Shown piece after piece: positions 42,700 to 52,821 of a stretch of 64,000 nucleotides of DNA. Source of the stretch: Leucobacter aridicollis. GTDB lineage: Bacteria > Actinomycetota > Actinomycetes > Actinomycetales > Microbacteriaceae. The notes beneath the pieces are model-generated. The model was given only the letters and a program-made list of their open reading frames with translations. It searched no databases and was not told the DNA's origin. The translations under genes and the position numbers were made by a program. Position 1 is the stretch's first letter. Each line of letters starts with the position of its first letter. Where the stretch lies: contig NZ_CP075339.1 of assembly GCF_024399335.1 (NCBI RefSeq), positions 124,001 to 188,000 on the forward strand. Direction: 5' to 3'.

Positions 42700-45600
42700 G
42701 TGAAGCGAAAGCGGGAACAGTCAAGCGCCGTCGCCGAACTTCTCGATCTCGCTGGCTCCGATCCTGATCTGCTGCGGTCGGGGAGGATCCCGGACCCGCA
42801 GCCGGCGCACACGCCGCTCTTTCGATGGCTCGCCCGCGTCCTCGGGACGCTTGAGGCGTTTCTCCGCGCGCGCGGCGGTACGGTCTTGCGCAACGCGATT
42901 CGCGTCTTCTGGGCGGTGCTTGCGGCCGTCGGAATCGTGCTCCTCGTTGGCCCGGTCATCAACAAGCCGATGGACTTCGACGAAGTTATCGCTTCGGCCA
43001 AGGTTGCGGATGTGAAGTGGGTCGCGCGCGACGCGGCGATTGACTATGAGGTCGCGCGTGAGCCTGACGGCACGTTTTCGGCAGTGGTCACTGAACGCTT
43101 CACCGCGAGCTTCGTGAATGGGCCTGAGCGCAGCGTGCTGAGAACGCTCGTCACCGAGGTCGACGGGAAAGACACAGAGTTCGCGCTACGGGAGGCAACT
43201 GTCGATGGTGAGCCTGCGCTGACGGCGGTGACACGCCACGCGACAACAATTGACATCACGCTCCGCACGCCGAAGGGTGAGGCGTTCGAGGGTGAACGCG
43301 AGATCGAGCTGAGCTACGAGCTGCACCACCTTGCGCGGCAACAGACCGACGTGGCCACCGGCAACGCGGTCGACGCGTGGCAGTGGCCGTTGTTTGCCCC
43401 GAGCTGGCCGCAGGCCACGAAGGGCCTCGCGGTGTCGGTGAAGCTACCGGGTGAGCTCGACAGGGCTCTCGTGCGCCAGCCACACGCCTCCGTCGGGTGG
43501 CTGCTAGTCAGCGGAAACATCTGGCTCACGCCAGGCGAGACGGCCGGGGGCGCAGTCACCTATTCGTTCGAGAACGACGATTCGCTCCCGCCGCACTCAG
43601 ACGTGTGGGTCGAGTTCACCTTCGCCGAGGGCACGTTCGCTGAGCCGCCAACGACGGCGCTCTTCTGGGTGCAGACTTGGGGCCCGGTGCTGCCGCTCGC
43701 GGTGCTTGTCGGACTCATGCTGTTTGCGCTTGCGGCTCGCTGGGTGGTGTGGGCGGACTCTGCGGGGGACCCGTGGTTCGTCGCGCGTGACTCGGCCCCG
43801 CATGGGATCTCTCCGCTGCTTGCGGCGGACCTGCTCGGTAAGCCACGGTACGCCGAGCTCGTCTCCGCGCTCGCCGCAGCCCCCGCGCGCGGGACGGCGG
43901 ACGCCACCGACAGGTGGCTGCGATCCGTTGCCCGTGCCGGGCGCCGAGCTGGCAGGGTCGGTAATCTCCCCGCGGTTGTGGGGTGGCGTTCGCGGTGGGC
44001 GCGCGCGGGCGCGCCGGTGGCCGAGAAGCTCCGCTGGGTGCCCGACAGCTACGTGCGTGACACATTCTTGCTCGCTCCGCTCGCGGTAACGCTTGTGCAG
44101 TGGGGCATTCTGCGGCAGCTGTCGCACCAGGTCATCTTGAGCGTCGTCTGGTGGCCGGCGGCGTTCGTGCTCGGCTCGACCGTGATCGCGGGCGTCACGC
44201 TGTGGGCAGTCTGGCGTCCGCGCCCGCTCACGAGAGCTGGCGCGCTGGCCAAGCAGCAGTTGAGCGGCATCGCTGTCTTTGCGCGGGGAACCCGGTTGTC
44301 TGAGCGGGGTCCTGTCGATGATCCGCTGCTCCCGTATGCCGCGCTGTTCGAGCCGCCGCGCCGAGCCGGGAACGCCGTCATTGAACTGGCCGCTCGCGAG
44401 ACCGGCGACCGTCGCGTCTCAGCCGGGTGGCGCGGCGAGCATTTTCTCTCAGTGCCAGCGATCTTGGCCACAGTCGCGGCTGGAGCGCTCGCGGCGGGAT
44501 CGATTGTGCTCGTGAGCACGCAGCCGGCGCCTTACGGGGAGGCCGAGTACCTGACGTGGCCGTCATCGGAGGCGAGCGGGGTCATCTGGACGCAGACCGA
44601 GGGTTTCGAGATTGAAGCCGAGCTCTCGCGCGGCGACGATGGCGGCGCTCGGCTCGACGTGACTGAGCGGCTCACCGTCGGGTTTGAGCCCGGCGGAGCA
44701 TCGGTGCCCCAGTTCGAGCGCGAGTGGCCGCGAGAGCGGCTGGGTCAGGATCTTGGCCTCGTCGTGGAAGAGGTTCGCGTCGACGGGGCTGTGGTGCCGT
44801 TTCACGAGACGACGGGTAGTCGGACGACGAAGGTGACGACGAAGCTTGGCGAGGTGCTCACCGGAGACCTTCCTGTCGAGGTGCGGTACGCCCTCACGAG
44901 CCCGGCCGTTGAGGTTCGAGACGGCGGTGACACCGCCCAGCAGGTGCGATGGACCGCAATGCACTGGTTCTGGGATGACACGTTCTACTCGAACCAAGCG
45001 AATCCGTACGACGGATCCGAACCTGTGCGGCCGCTCCGCGTCCAGCTCACGATCGCCCCGGAGCTCGCGGGAGAGCTCCGATCGGGCGGGTGGATCAGTC
45101 ACGGCGATGCCGAGCGGGTGCCTGGCGAAAGCGGGCAGGGGTTCGAGCCGTGGGTCGCCGAGCGCGACATCTACAACGACTCGGGCCGCGTCGAGCTCGT
45201 GGTCGGGTCTCAGGCGACGGGCGCCGATGGGGAGCTTGTCGTCACGCTCGATGCGGCTGCCGTCGAGTCTCGCCCCGCACCGCTCCCTGGCGATGGCGAC
45301 GGAGAACCGGGCGAGCCATTCGCGATCGACGCGGCCCTGAACGCGACACTTGGCCAATACGAGCTCGGCCTCACGGGTGACCTCGGCGCAACGCTGAACT
45401 TTACGGCCGACACGTTCTCGAACGTCGTCGATGGAGCTGCCGAGCGCTACAGGGTCTCCTACGGCGCACCGCTTGCCCTGCTCGTCGGCCTGACAGTTGC
45501 AGCGCTCGCCGCTGCGGCCGCCGTCTTTGTCGCGGCCGTGCGCCGCGGTAGGGCTGCAGGATCGTCGATCGCGCTCGTCTCGTTCGCGGCCGTTTCCCTG

Positions 45601-45792
45601 CTCGCCGTCGCTCAATCCATCGTGTTCTGGTGGGTCACCGGGCCGATGCCTGGCGACTCGGCTGTCGTTCCGGCGATGGTTGCCTGCTCGCTCGCGATGT
45701 GGGGCGCGGTCGTCGCGCAGTGGGTCGCGGTGGTTCGTGCCGGATCGGCCGTTGGGAAGGCGCCGGCGAAGAAAGCCGCCAAGGCGCAGTAG
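42700..45792 (+). CDS. Large DUF2207-like membrane protein
   Basis: A 1030-residue protein with a GTG start. Two similar extracytoplasmic modules follow membrane helices: residues ~95-300 (DFDEVIASAKVADVKWVARDAAIDYEVAREPDGTFSAVVTERFTASF) and ~610-880 (WTQTEGFEIEAELSRGDDGGARLDVTERLTVGF). Both have the DUF2207 look of a beta-rich domain with TxRFT/TERLTV strands. Transmembrane helices lie near residues 68-88, 330-352, 450-505, 585-608, 920-948 and 955-1010. DUF2207 proteins are often paired with LemA, but no lemA-like gene is seen here. Function unknown. Confidence 0.7.
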   Translation: MKRKREQSSAVAELLDLAGSDPDLLRSGRIPDPQPAHTPLFRWLARVLGTLEAFLRARGGTVLRNAIRVFWAVLAAVGIVLLVGPVINKPMDFDEVIASAKVADVKWVARDAAIDYEVAREPDGTFSAVVTERFTASFVNGPERSVLRTLVTEVDGKDTEFALREATVDGEPALTAVTRHATTIDITLRTPKGEAFEGEREIELSYELHHLARQQTDVATGNAVDAWQWPLFAPSWPQATKGLAVSVKLPGELDRALVRQPHASVGWLLVSGNIWLTPGETAGGAVTYSFENDDSLPPHSDVWVEFTFAEGTFAEPPTTALFWVQTWGPVLPLAVLVGLMLFALAARWVVWADSAGDPWFVARDSAPHGISPLLAADLLGKPRYAELVSALAAAPARGTADATDRWLRSVARAGRRAGRVGNLPAVVGWRSRWARAGAPVAEKLRWVPDSYVRDTFLLAPLAVTLVQWGILRQLSHQVILSVVWWPAAFVLGSTVIAGVTLWAVWRPRPLTRAGALAKQQLSGIAVFARGTRLSERGPVDDPLLPYAALFEPPRRAGNAVIELAARETGDRRVSAGWRGEHFLSVPAILATVAAGALAAGSIVLVSTQPAPYGEAEYLTWPSSEASGVIWTQTEGFEIEAELSRGDDGGARLDVTERLTVGFEPGGASVPQFEREWPRERLGQDLGLVVEEVRVDGAVVPFHETTGSRTTKVTTKLGEVLTGDLPVEVRYALTSPAVEVRDGGDTAQQVRWTAMHWFWDDTFYSNQANPYDGSEPVRPLRVQLTIAPELAGELRSGGWISHGDAERVPGESGQGFEPWVAERDIYNDSGRVELVVGSQATGADGELVVTLDAAAVESRPAPLPGDGDGEPGEPFAIDAALNATLGQYELGLTGDLGATLNFTADTFSNVVDGAAERYRVSYGAPLALLVGLTVAALAAAAAVFVAAVRRGRAAGSSIALVSFAAVSLLAVAQSIVFWWVTGPMPGDSAVVPAMVACSLAMWGAVVAQWVAVVRAGSAVGKAPAKKAAKAQ

Positions 45793-45815
45793 CGCATCAC
45801 CTGGGTTACGATTGT

Positions 45816-45825
45816 CAATCGATTG
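45816..45825. promoter_or_regulatory. Palindrome upstream of acyl-CoA synthetase
   Basis: CAATCGATTG is a perfect palindrome 45 bases before the GTG start at 45871, with GATTGT repeated at 45810 and 45821. It may be a TetR-type operator controlling the fatty-acid gene; support is weak. Confidence 0.3.
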
Positions 45826-45870
45826 TTGCGCTCGCTCGAGAATTCGCGGCATCCCCGTAGTCTTGGGAGG

Positions 45871-47610
45871 GTGAGTGACTCCTTTTTTGCAGCAAGAGAT
45901 CAGCTTCTCGACCTCCAGGGGGACCCCGCACGGGCGCGGGCCGAGTTTCGCTGGCCAGACGTTGGCGACGCGTTCAACTGGGCCCACGACGTGTTCGATC
46001 GCATCGCCGACGGCAACGATACGACCGCGCTCTGGATCGCCGAGGAGGACGGCTCGGAGGTCAAGCGAAGCTTCCGCGAGCTGAAGCAGCGTTCCGACCA
46101 GGTCGCGAACTGGCTGCGCAGCCTCGGCGCGAAGCGCGGCGACATCGCGATGCTGATGCTCGGCAACCACGTCGAGCTGTGGGAGATCATGCTCGCCGCG
46201 ATGAAGCTCGGCGTCGTGATCCTGCCAACCTCCGTCGTCCTCGGCCCGCAGGAGCTCGTCGACCGGGTGGCGCGAGGCAACGTGAACTGGGTGTTCGCCG
46301 GCCCGCAGGACGCGGTGAAGTTCGCGGGGATTCCTGGCGGCTTCCGCGGCGTTGGCGTACGGATCGACTCGGGCACGATGGATCAGCGTGCTGCACTGTA
46401 TGACTGGGCGCGATTCGAGGAGTCGCGCTCGGCGTCGCTTGCGCCGATCGTGAAGCAGACGAAGAGCGTGGATCCGGCGCTGCTGTACTTCACCTCAGGC
46501 ACGACGAAGCTGCCAAAGATCGCCGTGCACTCGCACACGAGCTACCCGCTCGGGCATTTCACCACGATGGCGTGGCTTGGCGTGCGCCCCGGCGACATTC
46601 ACTCGGTCATCAGCGCACCGGGCTGGGCGAAGCACGCCTGGTCGAGTTTCTTCGGGCCGTGGAACGCTGGCGCGACTGTGTATGTCGCGAACTACGGCAA
46701 GTTCAAGGCCGAGCGAATCATCGCCGAGCTTGATCGCGTTGGAGTGACGAGTTTCTGCGCGCCGCCGACTGTGTGGCGCATGCTCATCCAGAGCGACCTT
46801 GGGCAGAAGCCGTCGGGGCTCCGTGAGGTTGTCTCGGCGGGCGAGCCGCTGAATCCCGAGGTGATCTCGCGCATCGAAGAGAGCTGGGGTCTCGTGCTCC
46901 GCGACGGCTACGGTCAGACCGAGACAACAGCCACTGTCGGCAACATGCCTGGCGACCTCGTCGTGCCGGGCGCGATGGGTAAACCGCTTCCCGGCGTAGA
47001 CATCGTGCTCGTCGACCCGATGACAGGAGACGAGGGCGACGAGGGCGAAGTCTGCCTTCGACTTGGTCCTGAAGACGGCGGCCAGGGCGCCGCGCGTCCC
47101 GTCAACCTCATGAGTGGCTACTTCGGCAACGCGGAGGCGACGGCCGAGGCGCTCGCGGGCGGGCTCTACCACACGGGCGACGTCGCACAGCGCGACGAGC
47201 ACGGGTCGCTGACCTTCGTTGGCCGCACCGACGACATCTTCAAGTCGAGCGACTTCAAGGTCTCGCCGTTCGAGGTTGAAAGCGTCATGCTCGAACACGA
47301 TTTCGTCGCCGAGGCGGCAGTGATAGGCGCCCCAGACGACACCCGCCTGAACGTGACGAAGGCGTACGTATCGCTTGCTGCCGGCGTTGAGGCATCTGAA
47401 GCGACAGCGAGGGAGATCCTGTTGCACGCGAGGCGTGCGCTTCCCGCGTACATGCGTGTGCGCCGCGTTGAATTCTTCGAGCTGCCGAAGACGACCTCGG
47501 GCAAGATTCGCCGAGTCGAGCTACGCCAGCGCGAGGAGGCAGCCCATGCCGCAGGCGAGCGGGTCACCTCGGAGTGGCGCGAGGAAGACTTCCCTGACCT
47601 GAAGGCCTGA
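45871..47610 (+). CDS. Medium-chain acyl-CoA synthetase-like protein
   Basis: A 579-residue ANL enzyme resembling acetyl-/medium-chain acyl-CoA synthetases (ACSM type). Motifs are LLYFTSGTTKLPKIAVHSH (~205-222), RDGYGQTETTATVGN (~345), LYHTGDVAQRDEHGSLTFVGRTDDIFKSSDFKVSPFEVE (~430-470) and LPKTTSGKIRRVELRQ (~545, catalytic Lys). The SDFKVSPFEVE hinge is characteristic of this subgroup. It starts at GTG 45871, with GGGAGG immediately before it; the longer open frame (45823) overlaps promoter-like sequence. It is distinct from the synthetase at 40373. Confidence 0.92.
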   Translation: MSDSFFAARDQLLDLQGDPARARAEFRWPDVGDAFNWAHDVFDRIADGNDTTALWIAEEDGSEVKRSFRELKQRSDQVANWLRSLGAKRGDIAMLMLGNHVELWEIMLAAMKLGVVILPTSVVLGPQELVDRVARGNVNWVFAGPQDAVKFAGIPGGFRGVGVRIDSGTMDQRAALYDWARFEESRSASLAPIVKQTKSVDPALLYFTSGTTKLPKIAVHSHTSYPLGHFTTMAWLGVRPGDIHSVISAPGWAKHAWSSFFGPWNAGATVYVANYGKFKAERIIAELDRVGVTSFCAPPTVWRMLIQSDLGQKPSGLREVVSAGEPLNPEVISRIEESWGLVLRDGYGQTETTATVGNMPGDLVVPGAMGKPLPGVDIVLVDPMTGDEGDEGEVCLRLGPEDGGQGAARPVNLMSGYFGNAEATAEALAGGLYHTGDVAQRDEHGSLTFVGRTDDIFKSSDFKVSPFEVESVMLEHDFVAEAAVIGAPDDTRLNVTKAYVSLAAGVEASEATAREILLHARRALPAYMRVRRVEFFELPKTTSGKIRRVELRQREEAAHAAGERVTSEWREEDFPDLKA

Positions 47611-47615
47611 CAGCC

Positions 47616-48629
47616 TCAGCTGGGCAGGCCGACGGGGTCGAGTGCCTCGTAGCACCGCTCGATCCGATCCCGCCACCAGCGGGTCCGCTCGGGTGGCGCC
47701 GCGAACCTGTCGATCGCCGCGCTGTCGAGCGTCGGGCGTGTCAGCGGAAGCTTCCCGTCTACTGGAATGAGGGGCGCAACCGCGACGTCGCCTTCGAGCA
47801 GCGCGACGGTGCCGAGACCGCACGCACCGGCCAGCAGGTGGTTGGGGAGTGCTGCCGCGAGGTGTAGCCCCATCGAAATGCCAACCGAGGTATCGAGGGC
47901 ACTCGACACGATCACGGGAAGCCTGGCCTCCTTGATGATCCGCAGCGCCCCAGCAATGCCGCCGAGCGGTTGCGCCTTCGCGACGATGAGATCTGCGGCG
48001 CCGGCGCGGGCAACCGCGAGGGGATCCTCAGCTTTTCGAACGCTCTCATCGGCTGCGATCCGCACCGCGATGCCAGCGCTGGCGAGCAGCGTGCGCAGCT
48101 CCGCGAGCTCCGCGACCGACGCGCACGGCTGTTCAGCGTACTCCAGGCCAAACGGGGCGAGGCGCGCGAGCGCGGCGAACGCCTCGGCGACGGTCCAGCC
48201 GCCGTTCGCGTCGACGCGAACCGCCCCATCGGGCCCGAGCGCCTCGCGCACCGCCTGTACGCGGGCCACGTCGTCAGCGAGAGCCTGCCCGCGCTCAGCG
48301 ACCTTCACCTTCGCGGTGCGGCAGCCGGGGAACCTGGCGAGAATCTCAGGTACGGCCCCGGCGGGAACCGCCGGCACCGTTGCGTTCACGGCGATCGCTT
48401 TGCGGTGAGGCAGGGGCGGGCGCTCCCAGCCGAACTCCATCGCCGCTGCGAGCCAGCGCGCGCTCTCAGCGTCGTCGTACTCAAGGAAGGGTGAGAACTC
48501 ACTCGCGCCTTGCGGCCCGGTAAAGATCACGGCCTCCCGCTCGGAGATGCCGCGAAACCTGGTGCGGGTTGGGATCGACACCACACGAGCCGTGTCGAGG
48601 AGCTCTGAAAGCGTTGGGGCGGTAGCCAT
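47616..48629 (-). CDS. menC: o-Succinylbenzoate synthase
   Basis: Menaquinone pathway dehydratase of the enolase superfamily converting SHCHC to o-succinylbenzoate. The 337-residue barrel shows the TAKVKVAE lysine motif (~107-114), metal ligands in VRVDANGGW (~137-145), LEYAEQPC (~162-169) and RIAADESV (~191-198), and the second lysine in IVAKAQPLGG (~215). The length is typical for actinobacterial MenC. It is divergent from the iron-box-preceded VIT gene; menB, menE and menA follow beyond that gene on the other strand. Confidence 0.92.
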   Translation of the reverse strand: MATAPTLSELLDTARVVSIPTRTRFRGISEREAVIFTGPQGASEFSPFLEYDDAESARWLAAAMEFGWERPPLPHRKAIAVNATVPAVPAGAVPEILARFPGCRTAKVKVAERGQALADDVARVQAVREALGPDGAVRVDANGGWTVAEAFAALARLAPFGLEYAEQPCASVAELAELRTLLASAGIAVRIAADESVRKAEDPLAVARAGAADLIVAKAQPLGGIAGALRIIKEARLPVIVSSALDTSVGISMGLHLAAALPNHLLAGACGLGTVALLEGDVAVAPLIPVDGKLPLTRPTLDSAAIDRFAAPPERTRWWRDRIERCYEALDPVGLPS

Positions 48630-48685
48630 GTTCCGATTGTCTCACCACCCTTCGCTGCTCGACCCAAACCAGCGAATCATCTGAC

Positions 48686-48739
48686 TAAGGTAAGCCTAAA
48701 AAATGTACTCTGACCAGGGGAAAGGCTAGCCTTCCCTTG
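48686..48739. promoter_or_regulatory. Two DtxR/IdeR-like iron boxes
   Basis: Compared with the DtxR/IdeR consensus (19 bp, core AGGTTAGCCTAA), the sequence at 48686-48704 has TAAGGTAAGCCTAA and that at 48721-48739 has AAAGGCTAGCCTTCCC. Both sit in the menC-VIT divergent gap, 69-120 bases before the VIT start, where an iron-loaded repressor could act. Confidence 0.6.
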
Positions 48740-48807
48740 CTTGCGGGGGTGGCGAAACAGGAGCACACTGGAGCCAGAACAACCCGCACGACGGGGGAGG
48801 GATACCC

Positions 48808-49605
48808 ATGACACTCGAAGCAACTCGCGGCAGCAACATCAACTCCGTGGCGCCCGCTCAGGCGGCCCAGCACCCAGACTCGGCGCCCGAGCACGCAGAC
48901 CCGACTGCCGGTGAGCCGCGCTCGGCGCGCATCGGCCAGAAGCTCAATTGGCTGCGCGCTGGGGTGCTCGGAGCGAACGACGGCATCGTCTCAGTCGCAG
49001 GCGTCGTCATCGGTGTCGCGGCGGCGACGCCGGGAAACACGGTGGCGGTCGCGACAGCTGGCGTCGCCGCGCTTGTCGCGGGCGCGTTCTCCATGGCTGG
49101 CGGCGAGTACGTCTCGGTGAGCACGCAGCGCGACACCGAGAAGGCACTCATCGACCAGAAGCGCCGCTCGCTCGCGTTGCGGCCAGCGGAGGAGCTCCGC
49201 GGTCTCGCCGGCTTCTACCGCCGCCGCGGTGTGTCCGCGGCGCTCGCGACCGAGGTCGCCAAGGAGCTCAGCGCGCACGACGCCCTCGCTGCACACGCTG
49301 AGGTGGAGCTCGGTATCGACCCTGACGAGTACACGAGCCCCTGGGCCGCGGCGATCTCCTCGTTCATTGCGTTTACTGTCGGCGGGGTGCTGCCGCTCAT
49401 CATGATCCTGCTGCCGCTCGGCGCCGGCAGGATCCCCGCGGCAGGCTTCGCCGTGCTCCTCGGCCTCGTGCTTACCGGTTGGATCTCAGCAGCGCTTGGG
49501 GAAGCGCCGCGGGCCCGGGCGATCCTCCGCAACGTGCTGATGGGCGGGGCGACGATGATCGCGACCTACCTCATCGGCCTCATCTTCGGGGTCGCCGTCG
49601 GCTAG
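48808..49605 (+). CDS. VIT1/CCC1-family iron/manganese transporter
   Basis: A 265-residue membrane protein. Residues ~45-62 (KLNWLRAGVLGANDGIVSVAG) are the signature first helix of the VIT family; further helices lie at ~63-80, ~82-105 (with GGEYVSVSTQRDTEKALI after), ~175-200, ~205-230 and ~240-265. The cytosolic loop ~110-165 carries Glu residues (AEELRGLAGFYRRRGVS, HAEVELGIDPDEY) that in VIT proteins form the metal-binding domain. The upstream iron boxes fit metal-responsive control. GGAGGG precedes the ATG by 6-7 bases. Confidence 0.9.
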   Translation: MTLEATRGSNINSVAPAQAAQHPDSAPEHADPTAGEPRSARIGQKLNWLRAGVLGANDGIVSVAGVVIGVAAATPGNTVAVATAGVAALVAGAFSMAGGEYVSVSTQRDTEKALIDQKRRSLALRPAEELRGLAGFYRRRGVSAALATEVAKELSAHDALAAHAEVELGIDPDEYTSPWAAAISSFIAFTVGGVLPLIMILLPLGAGRIPAAGFAVLLGLVLTGWISAALGEAPRARAILRNVLMGGATMIATYLIGLIFGVAVG

Positions 49606-49648
49606 GCACAGCAGCACGGAAGTGCCCCCGGCCGAATAGGCTGGGGGC

Positions 49649-50563
<915 letters not shown>

Positions 50564-50626
50564 GCAGCGGGGGAGGGGCGGCGCCCGCCGCGCCCGTCAC
50601 CCATCCTGGCGCGGTACCCTAGGGGG

Positions 50627-51871
50627 GTGACGGCACACCACGTTCTTCGCGCGATCCCAGTTGAGGATCGAGCCTGGCTCATCGCCGCGCTCGACGACGC
50701 TCTTGCGGGTGGGGCTCCAATCCTGCCGCTCGCGCACGGGGAGGATCCCGGGGCGAGCGACATCGAGGAGATCAGGGCACTGCCGCTCCCTGAAGACCTT
50801 GCAGTCGTCGTGCGCACGTCAGGATCCAGCGGGGTTCCTAAAGCCGTTGCGCTCTCGCGGTCGGCGCTCGTCGAGAGCGCTGTTGCGACGCACGAGGCGC
50901 TTGGCGGGCCGGGGCAGTGGCTTGTCGCGCTCCCCACACAGCTCATCTCCGGGCTGCAGATGCTCGTGCGTAGCTCTGTCGCGCGCACCGAGCCCGTGTT
51001 CGCGCCAGAGGGCGCAGACGCCCGCCAGCTGCTCGAGGCAGCCGAGCAGCTCGATCACGAGCGCCGCTACGTTTCGCTCGTGCCCGTGCAGCTCGCGCGG
51101 CTGCTCGACCTTGCCGAGGGTGACGCTGAGGCCGCCGAGGCGCTGCAGCGATTCGACGCAGTGCTCGTTGGCGGCCAGGCAGTCTCGCTGGAGCTTCGCA
51201 GGCGCGCGCACACGCTTGGCGTGAGCCTTCGCCGTTCCTACGGAATGACCGAGACCGCGGGCGGCTGCGTCTACGACGGTGTTGAGATCGGCGACACGCT
51301 CGTGCGCATTCGCGGCGGCGAGGTGCAGCTCGCGGGGCCGACGCTCGCGCTCGGCTACCTCGGCGATGAGGCACAGACCGACGAGCGCTTCATCACCGAG
51401 CCGAACCGCGCGGGAGAAGATATCCGTTGGTACCGCACGGGCGACGCTGGTGAATTGCTTGGCGGAATGCTCACTGTCACGGGAAGGCTCGACAGGGTCG
51501 TGATTTCTGGCGGCGTCAACGTCTCGCTCGACGAGATCGAGCGGGTTGCGCGGGAGTTCCCGGGCTGGGGGAGCGCAGTTGCGCTTGCTACCGACCATCC
51601 AGAGTGGGGCGAGCGGCCAGTTCTCGTCGTCGAAGTTGACCCGGCGGCCGCGCCGTTCGACGAGGTGCGCGAGGGCATCCGGGCGAAGCTCGGGGCCGCA
51701 GCTGTGCCAGAGTGGGCGAACGAAACCGAGCGCCTGCCGCGCCTGCCGGGAGGCAAGCCAGATCTTCCCGCGATCCAGGCGTGGCTTCAGACACTGCGGG
51801 CAAGCTTTGCGCAGTTGCGCGATGACCGGGCCGAGACGCCTCGCTTGGCCGACGAAGGGGAGACAGAGTGA
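50627..51871 (+). CDS. menE: o-Succinylbenzoate-CoA ligase
   Basis: ANL ligase activating o-succinylbenzoate with CoA. The 414-residue protein is shorter than typical acyl-CoA synthetases, as usual for actinobacterial MenE. Motifs: VVVRTSGSSGVPKAVALSRSAL (~64-85), RRSYGMTETAGGCVYDG (~203), WYRTGDAGELLGGMLTVTGRLDRVVISGGVNVSLDEIE (~268-305) and LPRLPGGKPDLPAI (~372, catalytic Lys in GGKPD). The start is GTG 50627. The stop overlaps the menA GTG (GTGA). Confidence 0.94.
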   Translation: MTAHHVLRAIPVEDRAWLIAALDDALAGGAPILPLAHGEDPGASDIEEIRALPLPEDLAVVVRTSGSSGVPKAVALSRSALVESAVATHEALGGPGQWLVALPTQLISGLQMLVRSSVARTEPVFAPEGADARQLLEAAEQLDHERRYVSLVPVQLARLLDLAEGDAEAAEALQRFDAVLVGGQAVSLELRRRAHTLGVSLRRSYGMTETAGGCVYDGVEIGDTLVRIRGGEVQLAGPTLALGYLGDEAQTDERFITEPNRAGEDIRWYRTGDAGELLGGMLTVTGRLDRVVISGGVNVSLDEIERVAREFPGWGSAVALATDHPEWGERPVLVVEVDPAAAPFDEVREGIRAKLGAAAVPEWANETERLPRLPGGKPDLPAIQAWLQTLRASFAQLRDDRAETPRLADEGETE

Positions 51872-52821
51872 GCACGAAGAACCCGAAGCGGTCAGGCAAC
51901 CCGGCACTGCGAGCTGCCGCCGATAGCCTCATCGAAGCAGGCGAAACCGCACACGTCACCTGGCGTGACTGGGTGTCGGGTGCTCGCCTTCGCACGCTTC
52001 CCCTCGCGGTCGCCCCGGTCGCTGTCGGCGCCGGAATCGCGCACATGCTGCAGGCGTTCTCGCTCACGCTCAGCCTGCTCGCGCTCGCCGTCGCGCTGTT
52101 GCTGCAGATCGGCGTGAACTACGCGAACGACTACTCGGATGGGGTGCGCGGCACCGACGCGTTTCGTGTCGGCCCGGCGCGGCTCACAGGCTCGGGCAGG
52201 GTGAACCCGAAGCACGTGCTCACCCTCGCGCTCGTCTTCTTCGGCCTCGCAGCAGCAGCGGGCCTCGCCGCAGTCGTGATCAGCGGCCGGTGGTGGTTCC
52301 TCGCCGTTGGTGTCGTCGCGATTATCGCGGCATGGTTCTACACCGGCGGCAAGCGGCCGTATGGCTACGCTGGCCTCGGCGAACTCGTCGTGTTCGTGTT
52401 CTTCGGCATCGTCGCAACAGTCGGTACCGTGTGGCTACAGACTGAGATCTCGAACCAGGAGATGTGGGTCGCGGGAGCAGGCGTCGGCTTCTTCGCGGTC
52501 GCGGTACTTGTGGTGAACAACCTGCGTGACATTCCGACGGATCGGGCCGCTGGTAAGCGCACCCTCGCCGTCAGAATAGGCGAGCGCTGGACCCGCGTGC
52601 TCTACGTCGTGTGCATGGTCCTGCCATTCGGGGTGCCGCTCCTCTACGGGTGGGCCTACTCGGGCATGCTGCTCGTCTGGTTCGTGCTCGCAGCAGCCAT
52701 CCCTGCGATCATCATCACGCTCACTGCGCGAACCGCGCGCGAGCTCATTATTGTGCTGCAGCTCACGAGCTTTGCCGCGCTCGGCTACGGCCTGCTGCTC
52801 GGAACCGCGTTCGCCTTCTGA
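51868..52821 (+). CDS. menA: 1,4-Dihydroxy-2-naphthoate polyprenyltransferase
   Basis: UbiA-type integral membrane prenyltransferase adding the isoprenoid tail to dihydroxynaphthoate. The 317-residue protein has eight to nine transmembrane helices and the two Asp-rich motifs: NYANDYSDGVRGTD (~89-102, NDxxDxxxxxD) and NNLRDIPTDRAAGKRTLAVRIG (~212-233). A ~30-residue polar N-terminal tail precedes the first helix. The GTG start overlaps the menE stop, so the two are coupled. Its 3' end overlaps the convergent acyltransferase gene by 37 bases. Confidence 0.95.
   Translation: MSTKNPKRSGNPALRAAADSLIEAGETAHVTWRDWVSGARLRTLPLAVAPVAVGAGIAHMLQAFSLTLSLLALAVALLLQIGVNYANDYSDGVRGTDAFRVGPARLTGSGRVNPKHVLTLALVFFGLAAAAGLAAVVISGRWWFLAVGVVAIIAAWFYTGGKRPYGYAGLGELVVFVFFGIVATVGTVWLQTEISNQEMWVAGAGVGFFAVAVLVVNNLRDIPTDRAAGKRTLAVRIGERWTRVLYVVCMVLPFGVPLLYGWAYSGMLLVWFVLAAAIPAIIITLTARTARELIIVLQLTSFAALGYGLLLGTAFAF

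Noticed and set aside
44563..46170. 535-codon antisense frame across the DUF2207-like and acyl-CoA synthetase genes
   Set aside because: It spans two clear sense genes and their promoter gap, with shadow-type composition and no recognisable domain.
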